Source: Bacteroidales bacterium (lineage in GTDB: Bacteria > Bacteroidota > Bacteroidia > Bacteroidales > UBA932). Taken from it: a DNA stretch of 49,611 bases. The notes under the pieces are model-generated. The model had not been told where the DNA came from and ran no database searches. It saw only the letters and a list, made by a program, of their open reading frames with translations. Both the position numbers and the translations under genes were made by a program. Every line of letters starts with the position of its first letter. Position 1 is the stretch's first letter. This document shows, one piece after another, positions 26,435 through 34,955 of this stretch. Where the stretch lies: contig JAFQGK010000056.1 of the NCBI GenBank assembly GCA_017398335.1, positions 1-49,611 on the forward strand, given 5' to 3'.

Positions 26435-27793
26435 ATGTGTAAAAAAATCTTAGTTTGTGCTTTAGGGCTGATACTGGCATTTTCAGTATCGGCCCAAGAG
26501 CGCAAGAAGTTCATAGACGGACAGATGACAGACAGATTCCGTGAACATACGGGAACTGTCCTGGATTCTCGTTTTCTGGAGCAGGACATGTATGAGGTGG
26601 CTCTTGACAGGGAACTGGCAGCTAGCTACGATACAGTCTGCACCTACAGGGTGTCCCACAATCAGGTGACCGACCAGATGAAGTCGGGCAGATGCTGGCT
26701 GTTCTCCACTTTCAATATCCTGAGAGATGAGATGATCAAGAAGCATGATATGGGGCATTTCGAATTTTCCCAGACGTACGGAATGTTCTGGGATATTCTG
26801 GAAAAGTCAAACCGTTTTCTCGAAAATGTGATTGACAACAGGAAAAAGCCGATTGATTCCCGCATGAATGCATGGCTTTTCATGAAGCCTATCGGTGATG
26901 GTGGACATTTTGCAAATGCGGCACATATTATAGACAAATACGGAGTTGTTCCTCAGGAAATAATGCCTGAGAAACATTCTTCTCTCGATAACAAATGGCT
27001 CATGAACCTTGTCAGGACGTCATTGCGTCGCTATGGCCTCAAGCTCAGAGAGGCTGACGCCAAAGACATTCAGTCCGTCAAGGAGAAGGCACTGGCAGAC
27101 ATATACAGCATTCTGGCCCATAATCTGGGCCTGCCTCCTACAGAATTCGAGTGGACTTTGAAGGATAAGGACGGCAAGGTAATATCTACAAGGTCTTATA
27201 CGCCTTATTCTTTTCGGGATGAATTCATCTGGCACGACCTGGAGAAGGATTATGTCATATTCATGAATGATCCTACCAAGCCGTATTACAGAATGTATCG
27301 CGTGGAGAATTCCCGCAACTGCTATGAGTATGCAGACTGGACCTTCATGAATGTTCCAATGGATGACATTCTCGCAATGGGAGTGGAATCTTTGAAGAAC
27401 AATACGATGTTCTATTTCTCGGCAGATACGGATGCGTCAATGCTCATGATGGGCGGCATCTATGATGTGGGTCTGTATGATCTTGGAAAAGACTTCGGTG
27501 TCAGCCTCGATATGACCAAGGAGGAAAAGATACGCTCGTGTGAGATAAAATCTGCCCACGCCATTGCCATGACCGGCGTGCAGTTGGGCGAAGACGGGGA
27601 GCCTGTCAAGTGGCTCGTTGAAAACAGTTTCGGTACCGTCCGAGGCTGGGACGGATATGTCGTGATGCAGAACGAATGGCTCAAGACATATCTTTTCAGG
27701 TTTACTGTCGAAAGACGGTTTGTCCCTGAAAGACTGCTTCCGATTTTGGATAGGAAGCCAAGGGTCCTGAAATCATGGAATCCTACATATTGA
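26435..27793 (+). CDS. Periplasmic aminopeptidase C (bleomycin-hydrolase family, C1B)
   Basis: 452 aa. A signal peptide (MCKKILVCALGLILAFSVSAQE) makes this an exported form, unlike classical cytosolic PepC. The papain-fold triad is visible: C87 in GRCWLFS, His in SAHAIAMTGV and Asn in WLVENSFG. The family removes N-terminal L-amino acids from peptides, often as a hexamer. In this operon it would trim peptides released by the peptidase at 27841; the L-amino-acid specificity of the family suits all-L peptides better than the D/L peptides of murein, a point of inference. Spacing to the previous gene is 3 bp. Confidence 0.9.
   Translation: MCKKILVCALGLILAFSVSAQERKKFIDGQMTDRFREHTGTVLDSRFLEQDMYEVALDRELAASYDTVCTYRVSHNQVTDQMKSGRCWLFSTFNILRDEMIKKHDMGHFEFSQTYGMFWDILEKSNRFLENVIDNRKKPIDSRMNAWLFMKPIGDGGHFANAAHIIDKYGVVPQEIMPEKHSSLDNKWLMNLVRTSLRRYGLKLREADAKDIQSVKEKALADIYSILAHNLGLPPTEFEWTLKDKDGKVISTRSYTPYSFRDEFIWHDLEKDYVIFMNDPTKPYYRMYRVENSRNCYEYADWTFMNVPMDDILAMGVESLKNNTMFYFSADTDASMLMMGGIYDVGLYDLGKDFGVSLDMTKEEKIRSCEIKSAHAIAMTGVQLGEDGEPVKWLVENSFGTVRGWDGYVVMQNEWLKTYLFRFTVERRFVPERLLPILDRKPRVLKSWNPTY
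26465..26495 (+). other. 12-bp inverted repeat in the 5' coding region
   Basis: GGGCTGATACTG (26465-26476) pairs with CAGTATCGGCCC (26484-26495), 12 pairs with one G-U, around a 7-nt loop, starting 31 nt after the start codon inside the signal-peptide region. Confidence 0.6.
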
Positions 27794-27840
27794 TTTGAAA
27801 ACAGATAGATATAAAATATTAACACTAAAACTCAGATATT

Positions 27841-28884
27841 ATGAAACGCTTGTTTATTTTTGCTACTTTGGCTTTTGTCATGTCATGCAGTTCATGTCAG
27901 AAGGGAGGTGGTGGTTCTCAGCAGCCAGAGGAAGAGGAAAAGGGATTTGTAGTAAAGGGCTGGAACGGAGAGTTTGTCTCTCAGATGTCCAAGGCATATG
28001 AGTCTTTCCTCGAGACCAACAAGATGCCGAACATGATCAATGTCGAGGGCCTTGATTATGCAAGAGGAAAGATGGTTGCAGCAAGTTGCCAGATTCTCAA
28101 GAAGATGGTTGCGGAGCCTGAGACATGGCAGGATGAAGAGGCTGATTTCTTTGATAGTGCATCATGCCCGGACAACGAGAAGAACAATACCGTCAATTTT
28201 GACGAGTTGGATATGGCGACATTCCTCGTGGTGGTGGACAAGATATATGCATATGCAGAGGAGCATCACGGATTGTTCCCGAACTACTGTACAATTGATG
28301 CAGATTATACAGATGCTGACGGTTCCAAATATTCTACCAAGCTGGTGAGCAGCGCAATTACAGTGTCTTTTGCGAGGATATTCAATTACTATGTGACAAA
28401 CAATGCTCTGCCGGAGAAGTTTAGCGTATGGTATTCAGATTATCTGCATTCGACAGCGAACTGCCCGGTCGATGATCCTGTCGTAGTTGCGAAAATGGAG
28501 GAAATCATCGCCGGCAAGACAACTGATTACGAAAAGGCAGAGGCAATTTTCTACTATTCCCTCGACGAATGGGAGTGGGTTAATGACTCAAATACTTCAA
28601 GAGGCGCAGTGAAGACTATCAATCAGAAGGGCGGTAATTGCTGTGACCTCAGCCATGCGGTGGTTGCTATGGCACGTGCCGCAGGCCTGCCTGCACGTTA
28701 TCGTCATGCTCAGTGCAAGTACAAGGCCTCAGGAAGCATCATAGGTCACGTAATGGCTGAAATCTTCGTTGACGGAAAATGGTACCTCTGTGATCCTTCA
28801 AGCTCGGGTACAACATTCGGCAACCATGAGGCTTGGTCTGTAATGGATACATTCAACGGATTGTATAACGAACTACCTTTCTAA
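27841..28884 (+). CDS. Pseudomurein-endoisopeptidase-like lipoprotein (wall-binding repeats plus transglutaminase-fold Cys peptidase)
   Basis: 347 aa. Signal peptide II (FVMSC) and an acidic linker (PEEEE). Two pseudomurein-binding-repeat-like segments follow: about 41-85 (ESFLETNKMPNMINVEGLDY) and about 120-200 (YAEEHHGLFPNYCTID, then FNYYVTNNALPEKFSVWY). The C-terminal domain (about 215-347) is a transglutaminase-fold peptidase with C267 in GGNCCDLSHAV, H303 in GHVMAEIF and D318 in WYLCDPSSSG, within a frame (RGAVKT, AMARAAGLPARYRHAQC, ending ELPF) that I recognise from the C71 pseudomurein endoisopeptidases PeiW/PeiP and related methanogen proteins, which cut the Ala-Lys isopeptide crosslink. 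Whether the bacterial protein cuts pseudomurein or murein is unproven. Confidence 0.78.
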   Translation: MKRLFIFATLAFVMSCSSCQKGGGGSQQPEEEEKGFVVKGWNGEFVSQMSKAYESFLETNKMPNMINVEGLDYARGKMVAASCQILKKMVAEPETWQDEEADFFDSASCPDNEKNNTVNFDELDMATFLVVVDKIYAYAEEHHGLFPNYCTIDADYTDADGSKYSTKLVSSAITVSFARIFNYYVTNNALPEKFSVWYSDYLHSTANCPVDDPVVVAKMEEIIAGKTTDYEKAEAIFYYSLDEWEWVNDSNTSRGAVKTINQKGGNCCDLSHAVVAMARAAGLPARYRHAQCKYKASGSIIGHVMAEIFVDGKWYLCDPSSSGTTFGNHEAWSVMDTFNGLYNELPF

Positions 28885-28887
28885 ATC

Positions 28888-29736
28888 ATGATACTTATTG
28901 CAGACAGCGGAGCTTCAAAAACGGATTGGGGCTGCGTTTCAAGGAATTCGGATGCGTGCATAAGATTCACGAGTCAAGGATATAATCCGAATTACATTAC
29001 CGGACCTCAGATTGTCGAGGATATTCTGAAGAACAAGCCGGCGGACCTGGATCCGGAGAGTGTGAAGGAGATTTATTTTTATGGCGCAGGAGTGACTCCT
29101 CTCCAGTATCCATTCATGGAGGAGACTCTCCGCAAGGTTTTCACCAAGGCGGAGCATGTTTTCATCGCTATGGATACCCTTGCATCCTGCCGTGCCCTTC
29201 TGGGCCGTAAACCGGGTTTTTCTGCCATTCTGGGCACAGGAGCCAACACATGTCTATATGATGGCTGCAACGAGGGCCTGAATGTGGATTCATGCGGATT
29301 TATTCTGGGTGATGAGGGAAGCGGAGCATATCTCGGAAAGAGGCTGATTACAGACTATATCCGTCATAATATGCCGGACAATGTTTATGAAGTCGTAGGA
29401 AAGGAGCTGGGACGCAGTAATGATGATCTGATCGACATCATCTACACCAAGCCTTTCCCAAACAGATTCTGCGCCCAATATGCCAGATTCATCCGTCAGA
29501 ATGTAGGCACTGACCCTTATTTCAGCGAGCTGGTCACTGACGCATTCACGAAGTTCTTTGACAGGATTGTCACGCATTATCCTGATTATACTCAGTATTC
29601 ATTCAATGCGGTCGGTTCTGTAGCATATCATTTCAAGGATCTGCTTGAGCCTGTCGTAAAGAAATATGGAATGGAGATGGGCGTGATTGCACAGGCACCG
29701 ATGGAAGGACTTATCAAGTATCATTTAGAAGCATAA
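28888..29736 (+). CDS. BadF/BadG-type N-acetylhexosamine kinase (NagK/MurK-like)
   Basis: 282 aa, cytoplasmic, no signal. Actin-like ATPase fold: phosphate-1 motif LIADSGASKTDWG at the N-terminus, AMDTLASCRALLG, the phosphate-2 loop ILGTGANTCLYDG, GFILGDEGSGAYLGK and a C-terminal NAVGSVAYHF. The subfamily phosphorylates GlcNAc, GlcN or, in Tannerella MurK, both MurNAc and GlcNAc. Here it sits with a MurQ-family gene and directly upstream (6 bp) of a sugar permease, so it likely phosphorylates the imported amino sugar. Its product is a plausible effector of the DeoR regulator. Confidence 0.85.
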   Translation: MILIADSGASKTDWGCVSRNSDACIRFTSQGYNPNYITGPQIVEDILKNKPADLDPESVKEIYFYGAGVTPLQYPFMEETLRKVFTKAEHVFIAMDTLASCRALLGRKPGFSAILGTGANTCLYDGCNEGLNVDSCGFILGDEGSGAYLGKRLITDYIRHNMPDNVYEVVGKELGRSNDDLIDIIYTKPFPNRFCAQYARFIRQNVGTDPYFSELVTDAFTKFFDRIVTHYPDYTQYSFNAVGSVAYHFKDLLEPVVKKYGMEMGVIAQAPMEGLIKYHLEA

Positions 29737-29742
29737 ATAACC

Positions 29743-30957
29743 ATGGCACAGAAGAAAAATGACTATATCATACCGTTGGCCATAATAGGTATGATGTTCT
29801 TTATCGTAGGATTCGCACTTGGCATCAACAGCTATATCGTACCTCTTCTTCAGGGCGCGCTCAACGTGTCCTCGGGACAATCGTATCTGCTGCTGGCATC
29901 CACTTTTGCCGCATTCCTGCTGTTCAGTTATCCGGCAACCGCGCTTATAACAAAGGTGGGATACAAGAAGACTATGGTTCTGGCTTTTGCGATCTTTGCA
30001 TTCGGATTCCTTCTTTTTGTTCCTTCAGCAAAGATGCAGAGCCTGCCGTTGTTTATGATTGCTTCTTTCATCTGCGGAATAGGCAATACCGTTCTTCAGG
30101 CAGCGATCAATCCATATGCAACCTATCTGGGACCGATCGATACCGCAGCCAGAAGAATAAGCATTATGGGAATATGCAACATCATCGCGTGGCCCGCTTC
30201 GCCTATGTTCCTTGCATGGCTCATAGGCAAGAACCTGGATGAAATGGTCCTTTCGGACATTATATTCCCATTCTATGTACTTACGGCGATCTTTGTTCTG
30301 CTTGGTATCCTTGTGTGGGTGTCTCCATTGAAGGAGATGGCATTCGGCGAGCAGGAAGAGGAAGCGGAGGATACATCAGAGGCAGATGGAAAGACTTCGA
30401 TATTCCAGTTCCCTCATCTCATCCTTGGAGCAATCGCCCTCTTTATGTATGTGGGAGTCGAGACCGTGGCAATGGCAAGTTCAGTCGACTATGCCGCCAG
30501 CCTGTCTCTGCCGGATCCTGAACAATATGCATTCGTTCCTAGCATAGGAATGATTCTTGGCTATCTTTTCGGAATAGTAATGATTCCTAAATATCTTTCT
30601 CAGAGCGGAGCCCTTCGTCTGCATTCGTGGGTAGCAATTGCAGGAACGCTTGCGGTCGTCCTTCTTCCTGAGACATTGTCCATCTATGCTGTGGCTGTAG
30701 TCACTTTCGGATGCTCTGTAATGTATCCTGCGATCTTCCCTCTTGCTCTCAAGGGACTTGGAAAGTTTGCCGACAAGGGATCTTCAATCCTTGTCGCATG
30801 TATTGCAGGAGGTTCAATAGTGCCGCTTGCATATGGTTTCCTTAAGGATAGTGTAGGAAGCCAGGATGCATATTGGATCGCAATACCTTGTTTTGTCTTC
30901 ATTCTTTTCTATGCATACATCGGTTATAAGATGAAATCTAAAACACAGAAACGATGA
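29743..30957 (+). CDS. FucP/NagP-type sugar:proton MFS transporter
   Basis: 404 aa with about 12 membrane segments, beginning after MAQKKNDYI. Family hallmarks include FFIVGFALGINSYIVPLLQ, IGNTVLQAAINPYATYLGP and GSIVPLAYGFLKDS. A charged cytoplasmic loop (EQEEEAEDTSEADGK) separates the two halves. NagP/FucP-type permeases bring GlcNAc, fucose or similar monosaccharides through the inner membrane. Operon placement after the kinase argues for an N-acetylated amino sugar. The next gene overlaps its stop by 4 bp. Confidence 0.9.
   Translation: MAQKKNDYIIPLAIIGMMFFIVGFALGINSYIVPLLQGALNVSSGQSYLLLASTFAAFLLFSYPATALITKVGYKKTMVLAFAIFAFGFLLFVPSAKMQSLPLFMIASFICGIGNTVLQAAINPYATYLGPIDTAARRISIMGICNIIAWPASPMFLAWLIGKNLDEMVLSDIIFPFYVLTAIFVLLGILVWVSPLKEMAFGEQEEEAEDTSEADGKTSIFQFPHLILGAIALFMYVGVETVAMASSVDYAASLSLPDPEQYAFVPSIGMILGYLFGIVMIPKYLSQSGALRLHSWVAIAGTLAVVLLPETLSIYAVAVVTFGCSVMYPAIFPLALKGLGKFADKGSSILVACIAGGSIVPLAYGFLKDSVGSQDAYWIAIPCFVFILFYAYIGYKMKSKTQKR
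29767..29795 (+). other. Inverted repeat in the 5' coding region
   Basis: ATCATACC (29767-29774) and GGTATGAT (29788-29795) are perfectly complementary with a 13-nt loop. The structure starts 25 nt after the start codon. Confidence 0.4.
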
Positions 30958-32150
30958 AGAAATTTTTAGTTAGTTCTTTTTTTGCCATAGCCGGAATGAT
31001 TTCCATCCCGGCTATGGCTTGTACTACTGCGATCATCAGTGCAGAGGCCAGTGGTACCGGAAGACCTTTATTGTGGAAGCATCGTGATACGGATGAATAT
31101 TACAATCACATTGAGTATCTCAAAGGTGAAAAGTATTCTTTTACCGCTCTTGTGAATTCAAAGGATGAGGTGTATGAAGAGGTTTGGGCCGGAGCCAATG
31201 AGAAAGGTTTCGTGATAGCAAATAATGTCTCGTACAATATAAATCTCAAGAAATATGACAACCCTTCAATGAACGGCGTTGTAATGATGAAGGCCCTCGG
31301 TGTCTGTGCTACTGTGGACGAATTCGAGGAATTCATCAGGACTATGGAGATTCCCAGGGGTGCAAGAGCAAATTTTGCAGTTATTGACGGAGTCGGAGGT
31401 GCTGCTTATTTTGAGGTCGGTGACGAGCGGTATTTCCGTTTTGATGTCAAGGATTCCCCGAAAGGATATCTATACAGGACCAATTTTTCCGTTGCAGGAG
31501 TAGAGGACCAGGGAGCGGGATACATCAGATATGAGGCGGCAACGAAGATCTTTGAAGAAAAGGGCTCGGAATTCACTCCCGGATGGATTCTGGACAATCC
31601 TGCACGTTCATTCTATCACGGTCTGATGAAAAGGGATCTTAAGGACTTGAGCGACAGACAGTTAGGGGAGGGCTATGTGATCAGTCAGGATTATATTCCA
31701 CGTTATACGACAGTATCTTCGATTGTTTTCGAAGGCGTTAATCCGGGAGAGGATCCGGCGAATACCGTCATGTGGAGCGCGATTGGTTATGCGCCTTGCT
31801 CATATGCCGTTCCTGTATGGGTAGGAGCAGGAGAAGAAATACCGGCATGCCTGTCATCCAAGGATAAAGCTCTGGCACCGGCAAATGAGTTTGCTATGGA
31901 ACTTAAAGGTATTGTCTTTCCGATAACCAGAGGCAATGGAAACAAATATCTTGACTATCTGACTCTCCGCAGAGACATCCTGCCAGCAATTGTAAAGGCC
32001 GAAGACAAGGAGATTGCAGAAGGCGAGAAACTCAATAAATCCTTTATTACAGAAGGCTTCAATATTGAAAAGGTAAGGAAATTCAATGCCAAGGCGGACA
32101 AACGTTTTGAGGCCTTTCGGGAAAAAATGCAGAAAATCTTAGAAAAATAA
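30954..32150 (+). CDS. Secreted Ntn-type amide hydrolase (C45/choloylglycine-like)
   Basis: 398 aa. The signal peptide MKKFLVSSFFAIAGMISIPAMA is cut so that C23 (CTTAIISAEAS) becomes the mature N-terminus, the nucleophile of N-terminal-nucleophile hydrolases. Further family features: an early Arg/Asp pair (LWKHRDTDEY), GANEKGFVIANNVSYN and an NFAVIDGVGGAAYFEV strand pair. The group hydrolyses linear C-N amide bonds other than standard peptides (penicillin acyl group, bile-salt and N-acyl amides). Here it could cleave a gamma- or epsilon-linked amide, or a sugar-peptide bond, of the wall polymer (inference). A strong 11-bp inverted repeat lies in the signal-peptide codons. Confidence 0.78.
   Translation: MKKFLVSSFFAIAGMISIPAMACTTAIISAEASGTGRPLLWKHRDTDEYYNHIEYLKGEKYSFTALVNSKDEVYEEVWAGANEKGFVIANNVSYNINLKKYDNPSMNGVVMMKALGVCATVDEFEEFIRTMEIPRGARANFAVIDGVGGAAYFEVGDERYFRFDVKDSPKGYLYRTNFSVAGVEDQGAGYIRYEAATKIFEEKGSEFTPGWILDNPARSFYHGLMKRDLKDLSDRQLGEGYVISQDYIPRYTTVSSIVFEGVNPGEDPANTVMWSAIGYAPCSYAVPVWVGAGEEIPACLSSKDKALAPANEFAMELKGIVFPITRGNGNKYLDYLTLRRDILPAIVKAEDKEIAEGEKLNKSFITEGFNIEKVRKFNAKADKRFEAFREKMQKILEK
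30984..31018 (+). other. Perfect 11-bp inverted repeat in the 5' coding region
   Basis: GCCATAGCCGG (30984-30994) and CCGGCTATGGC (31008-31018) flank a 13-nt loop, starting 31 nt after the start codon. No T-tract follows, so it is not a terminator. Confidence 0.55.
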
Positions 32151-32153
32151 GTT

Positions 32154-33482
32154 ATGGATACGTTCACACCTTGGACAATAGTCGTCGACCTGGGCATCAT
32201 CTCGGCACTTATGCTTCTAGGCAAGCTTATAAGAGTCAAGGTGAAAGGCATCCAGCATTTTCTTATTCCTCCGGCAGTCATAGCCGGAATAGCCGGTCTT
32301 ATTTTAGGACCGGAGGTTTTGGGGTGGCTTCCTCTTTCAAACAGTCTTGGCACATATGCCGGAGTCCTGATTGCTTTTGTTTTTGCCGCCCTGCCTTTTA
32401 CTTCTACCTCGAAGGCGCGTGAGGTGGCGAAAGTCAAGAGAATGTGGGGGTATTCTCAGGGAGGGCTGCTTCTGCAATGGGGCTTTGCAGGACTCGTGGG
32501 AATATTGATTCTCAAGCAGATATGGCCGATGCTGCACGATTCGTTCGGTATCACTATGCCTGCTGGCTTCTGTGGCGGTCATGGAAGTGCGGCGGCATTG
32601 GGAGATGCCTTCGCCAAGTTCGGAAGAGAAGAAGTCCTGTCTCTTGCAATGACCTGCGCTACAGTAGGAATAATATCCTCTATCGTCATAGGTCTCATAT
32701 ATCTGAGAGTTGGAACAAAAAGAGGATATTCTGCTTGTCTGACAGAAGCGGAAAAGCTTCCGGAAGAGCTGCGTACCGGTATACTTGCTTCTGAAAACCG
32801 TAAGAGTATAGGTGAGGAAGTCTTTTCCGGCATATCCATTTCAACCCTTACGTTCAATCTTTCGGCAATAGCACTGGTTGTCCTTTGCGGTTATCTTATG
32901 AGCAAAGGCGTCACCCGTATGGCTCCGTCCCTTGAACTGCCGGTGTTCAGTTGTGCATATATTGCCGGAATCCTTATCAAATTAGTATTTGACAGGACTA
33001 AAGTCTCGGAGAAAATCTGTCCTAAGATATCTTCCAGTCTCAGCGGAATGTTTACAGACTATCTTGTGGCATTCGGTATAGCTTCGATAAAGATATCGGT
33101 CGTGTCACAGTATCTGGTTCCTATGATAGTGCTTATACTTTGTGGCCTGATGTTCACTACAATCTATGTATATTTTGCAGCAAAGTATATTTTCAAGGAA
33201 TATTGGTTTGAGAAGGCAATGTTTTCATGGGGTTGGTTTACCGGAACCATGGCGATGGGAATGGCGCTTTTAAGAATAGCAGATCCGGACGGAAAGAGTC
33301 ATTGTGTTGACCACTATGCGATTGCATATATCTTTATTGCCCCTGTGGAGATATCCCTCATCACATTTGCCCCGATTCTCTTTGTCGGCGGACATGGTCT
33401 GATCTTCTCTGCGGTGTGCGCGGTGGTCGGTCTGGCCATAATGTCGTATATGCTGTATAATAAAAAGATATCGAAAGAATGA
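32154..33482 (+). CDS. GltS-type sodium:glutamate symporter
   Basis: 442 aa, an integral inner-membrane protein with about 11-12 hydrophobic segments in two inverted halves. The GltS re-entrant motif is present as GFCGGHGSAAALGDAF, and the second half carries the related GWFTGTMAMGMALLRIADP. Such proteins import L-glutamate with sodium. It follows the Ntn hydrolase by 3 bp and overlaps the AbgB-like hydrolase by 4 bp, making a peptide/glutamate sub-block of the operon. Glutamate is a component of both pseudomurein and murein stem peptides. Confidence 0.88.
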   Translation: MDTFTPWTIVVDLGIISALMLLGKLIRVKVKGIQHFLIPPAVIAGIAGLILGPEVLGWLPLSNSLGTYAGVLIAFVFAALPFTSTSKAREVAKVKRMWGYSQGGLLLQWGFAGLVGILILKQIWPMLHDSFGITMPAGFCGGHGSAAALGDAFAKFGREEVLSLAMTCATVGIISSIVIGLIYLRVGTKRGYSACLTEAEKLPEELRTGILASENRKSIGEEVFSGISISTLTFNLSAIALVVLCGYLMSKGVTRMAPSLELPVFSCAYIAGILIKLVFDRTKVSEKICPKISSSLSGMFTDYLVAFGIASIKISVVSQYLVPMIVLILCGLMFTTIYVYFAAKYIFKEYWFEKAMFSWGWFTGTMAMGMALLRIADPDGKSHCVDHYAIAYIFIAPVEISLITFAPILFVGGHGLIFSAVCAVVGLAIMSYMLYNKKISKE

Positions 33483-34930
33483 AAAGAGTGCTTCTCATAA
33501 TAGCAGCGGTGATGCTTTGCTGCTGTCTTTCCATGTCCGGAAGGAAGCGGGATGTAAAGTTCTCGAATGCTGGAACAGCGTATATAGAACGGTCGTTCAG
33601 CACTTACGATGTATTGCAGAAACAGATTCACTCATTTGCCGAGCTTGGCTATATGGAATACAGGAGCAGCGGGCTTCTTGCTTCACACCTTGAAAGCAAC
33701 GGCTTTCGTGTAGAGATGGGAGTGGCCGGTATTCCGACTGCTTTTGTCGCTACCTTTGGCAGCGGCAGTCCGGTCATCGGCCTGCTGGCGGAGTATGATG
33801 CGCTTCCGGGAATGTCTCAGGATACTGTTGCATATAAAAAAGCACTGAAAGATGGCGCTCCTGGTCATGGCTGCGGGCATAATCTTCTGGGAACAGGTTC
33901 TGTGGCAGGTGCCGTCGCTATCTCAAAATGGCTGGCAGAAGGTCATCAGGGTACTGTTGTTCTCTTTGGCTGTCCTGCAGAAGAAGGAGGAGGAGGAAAG
34001 GCTTATATGGCCCGCGAGGGTTGTTTTGATGGCGTAGATGCAATCCTTGACTGGCATCCCGATATCTGCAACCTTGTCAATGTGGAAAGCGGTCTGGCCA
34101 ATGTCCAGATGCGATTTACTTTCCATGGAGTTTCTTCCCATGCTTCAAGTGCTCCCGAAAAAGGACGCTCTGCTTTAGATGCTGTGGAGGCCTTCAATTT
34201 CATGATGAATATGATGAGGGAACATGTTCCGGATGGAACGAGGATTCATTATGTCATTACGGACGGAGGAAAGGCGCCTAATGTGGTTCCGGACAGGGCA
34301 GAGGTGCTTTATTACCTGAGGAACAGGAGCCGTGCTGTGGTTCAGGACCTGAAGGAACGCGCGATCAAGGCAGCGGAAGGGGCTGCTATGGGTACAGGTA
34401 CTACTGTTGAATTCGAGGCTGTTTCCGGTAACTTCGAGCGCCTCTATAATGAAAGCCTTGCTCAGGTGCTTCAACGCAATCTTGAGACTGTGGGAGGTGT
34501 TGAATATGATGCCCGCGAAATGGCTTTTGCAGAAGAAATGCTGGAGGCTTCCGGCATCAATGATAAGTCCGTACTTAAGAAACCGTCAATGGTTCTGCCT
34601 CTTGGGGCGGACTATCCTACTTTGAAGGGAGTCTCAAGCGACGTGGGAAATGTGACTTGGGTGGCTCCGACAGCAAGTTTCAGAGCGGCGACTTTCGTTC
34701 CTGCGGGATTAGGCCATTGCTGGCAGTTTACCTCAAGCGGTGGTACTACCATAGGAACAAAAGGTGTTATGAATGTAGCTAAGGTTATGTTCTTCACGGC
34801 TTATGATCTATATAACTCTCCTGAGACAGTTGCAAAGGTAAAGGCAGAGTTCGATGAGCGCAGAGGCAATGACTTTGTCTTTGTTCCTCTTATCGGTGAC
34901 AGAAAACCACCGTTGGATTATCGTAAGTAG
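33479..34930 (+). CDS. M20-family amidohydrolase (AbgB-like), exported
   Basis: 483 aa with an N-terminal signal (MKRVLLIIAAVMLCCCLSMSG), possibly a lipoprotein at one of the clustered Cys. M20 metal-site motifs are in place: PGHGCGHNLLGT, the Glu pair in CPAEEGGGG, ILDWHPD, and the dimerisation segment VSSHASSAPEKGRSALDA. Closest recognisable group is AbgB, which hydrolyses p-aminobenzoyl-glutamate to release glutamate. Next to a glutamate symporter it probably releases glutamate or another acid from an amide conjugate in the periplasm, feeding import. Confidence 0.85.
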   Translation: MKRVLLIIAAVMLCCCLSMSGRKRDVKFSNAGTAYIERSFSTYDVLQKQIHSFAELGYMEYRSSGLLASHLESNGFRVEMGVAGIPTAFVATFGSGSPVIGLLAEYDALPGMSQDTVAYKKALKDGAPGHGCGHNLLGTGSVAGAVAISKWLAEGHQGTVVLFGCPAEEGGGGKAYMAREGCFDGVDAILDWHPDICNLVNVESGLANVQMRFTFHGVSSHASSAPEKGRSALDAVEAFNFMMNMMREHVPDGTRIHYVITDGGKAPNVVPDRAEVLYYLRNRSRAVVQDLKERAIKAAEGAAMGTGTTVEFEAVSGNFERLYNESLAQVLQRNLETVGGVEYDAREMAFAEEMLEASGINDKSVLKKPSMVLPLGADYPTLKGVSSDVGNVTWVAPTASFRAATFVPAGLGHCWQFTSSGGTTIGTKGVMNVAKVMFFTAYDLYNSPETVAKVKAEFDERRGNDFVFVPLIGDRKPPLDYRK

Positions 34931-34955
34931 ATATTAACCACATAATTTCAATACG

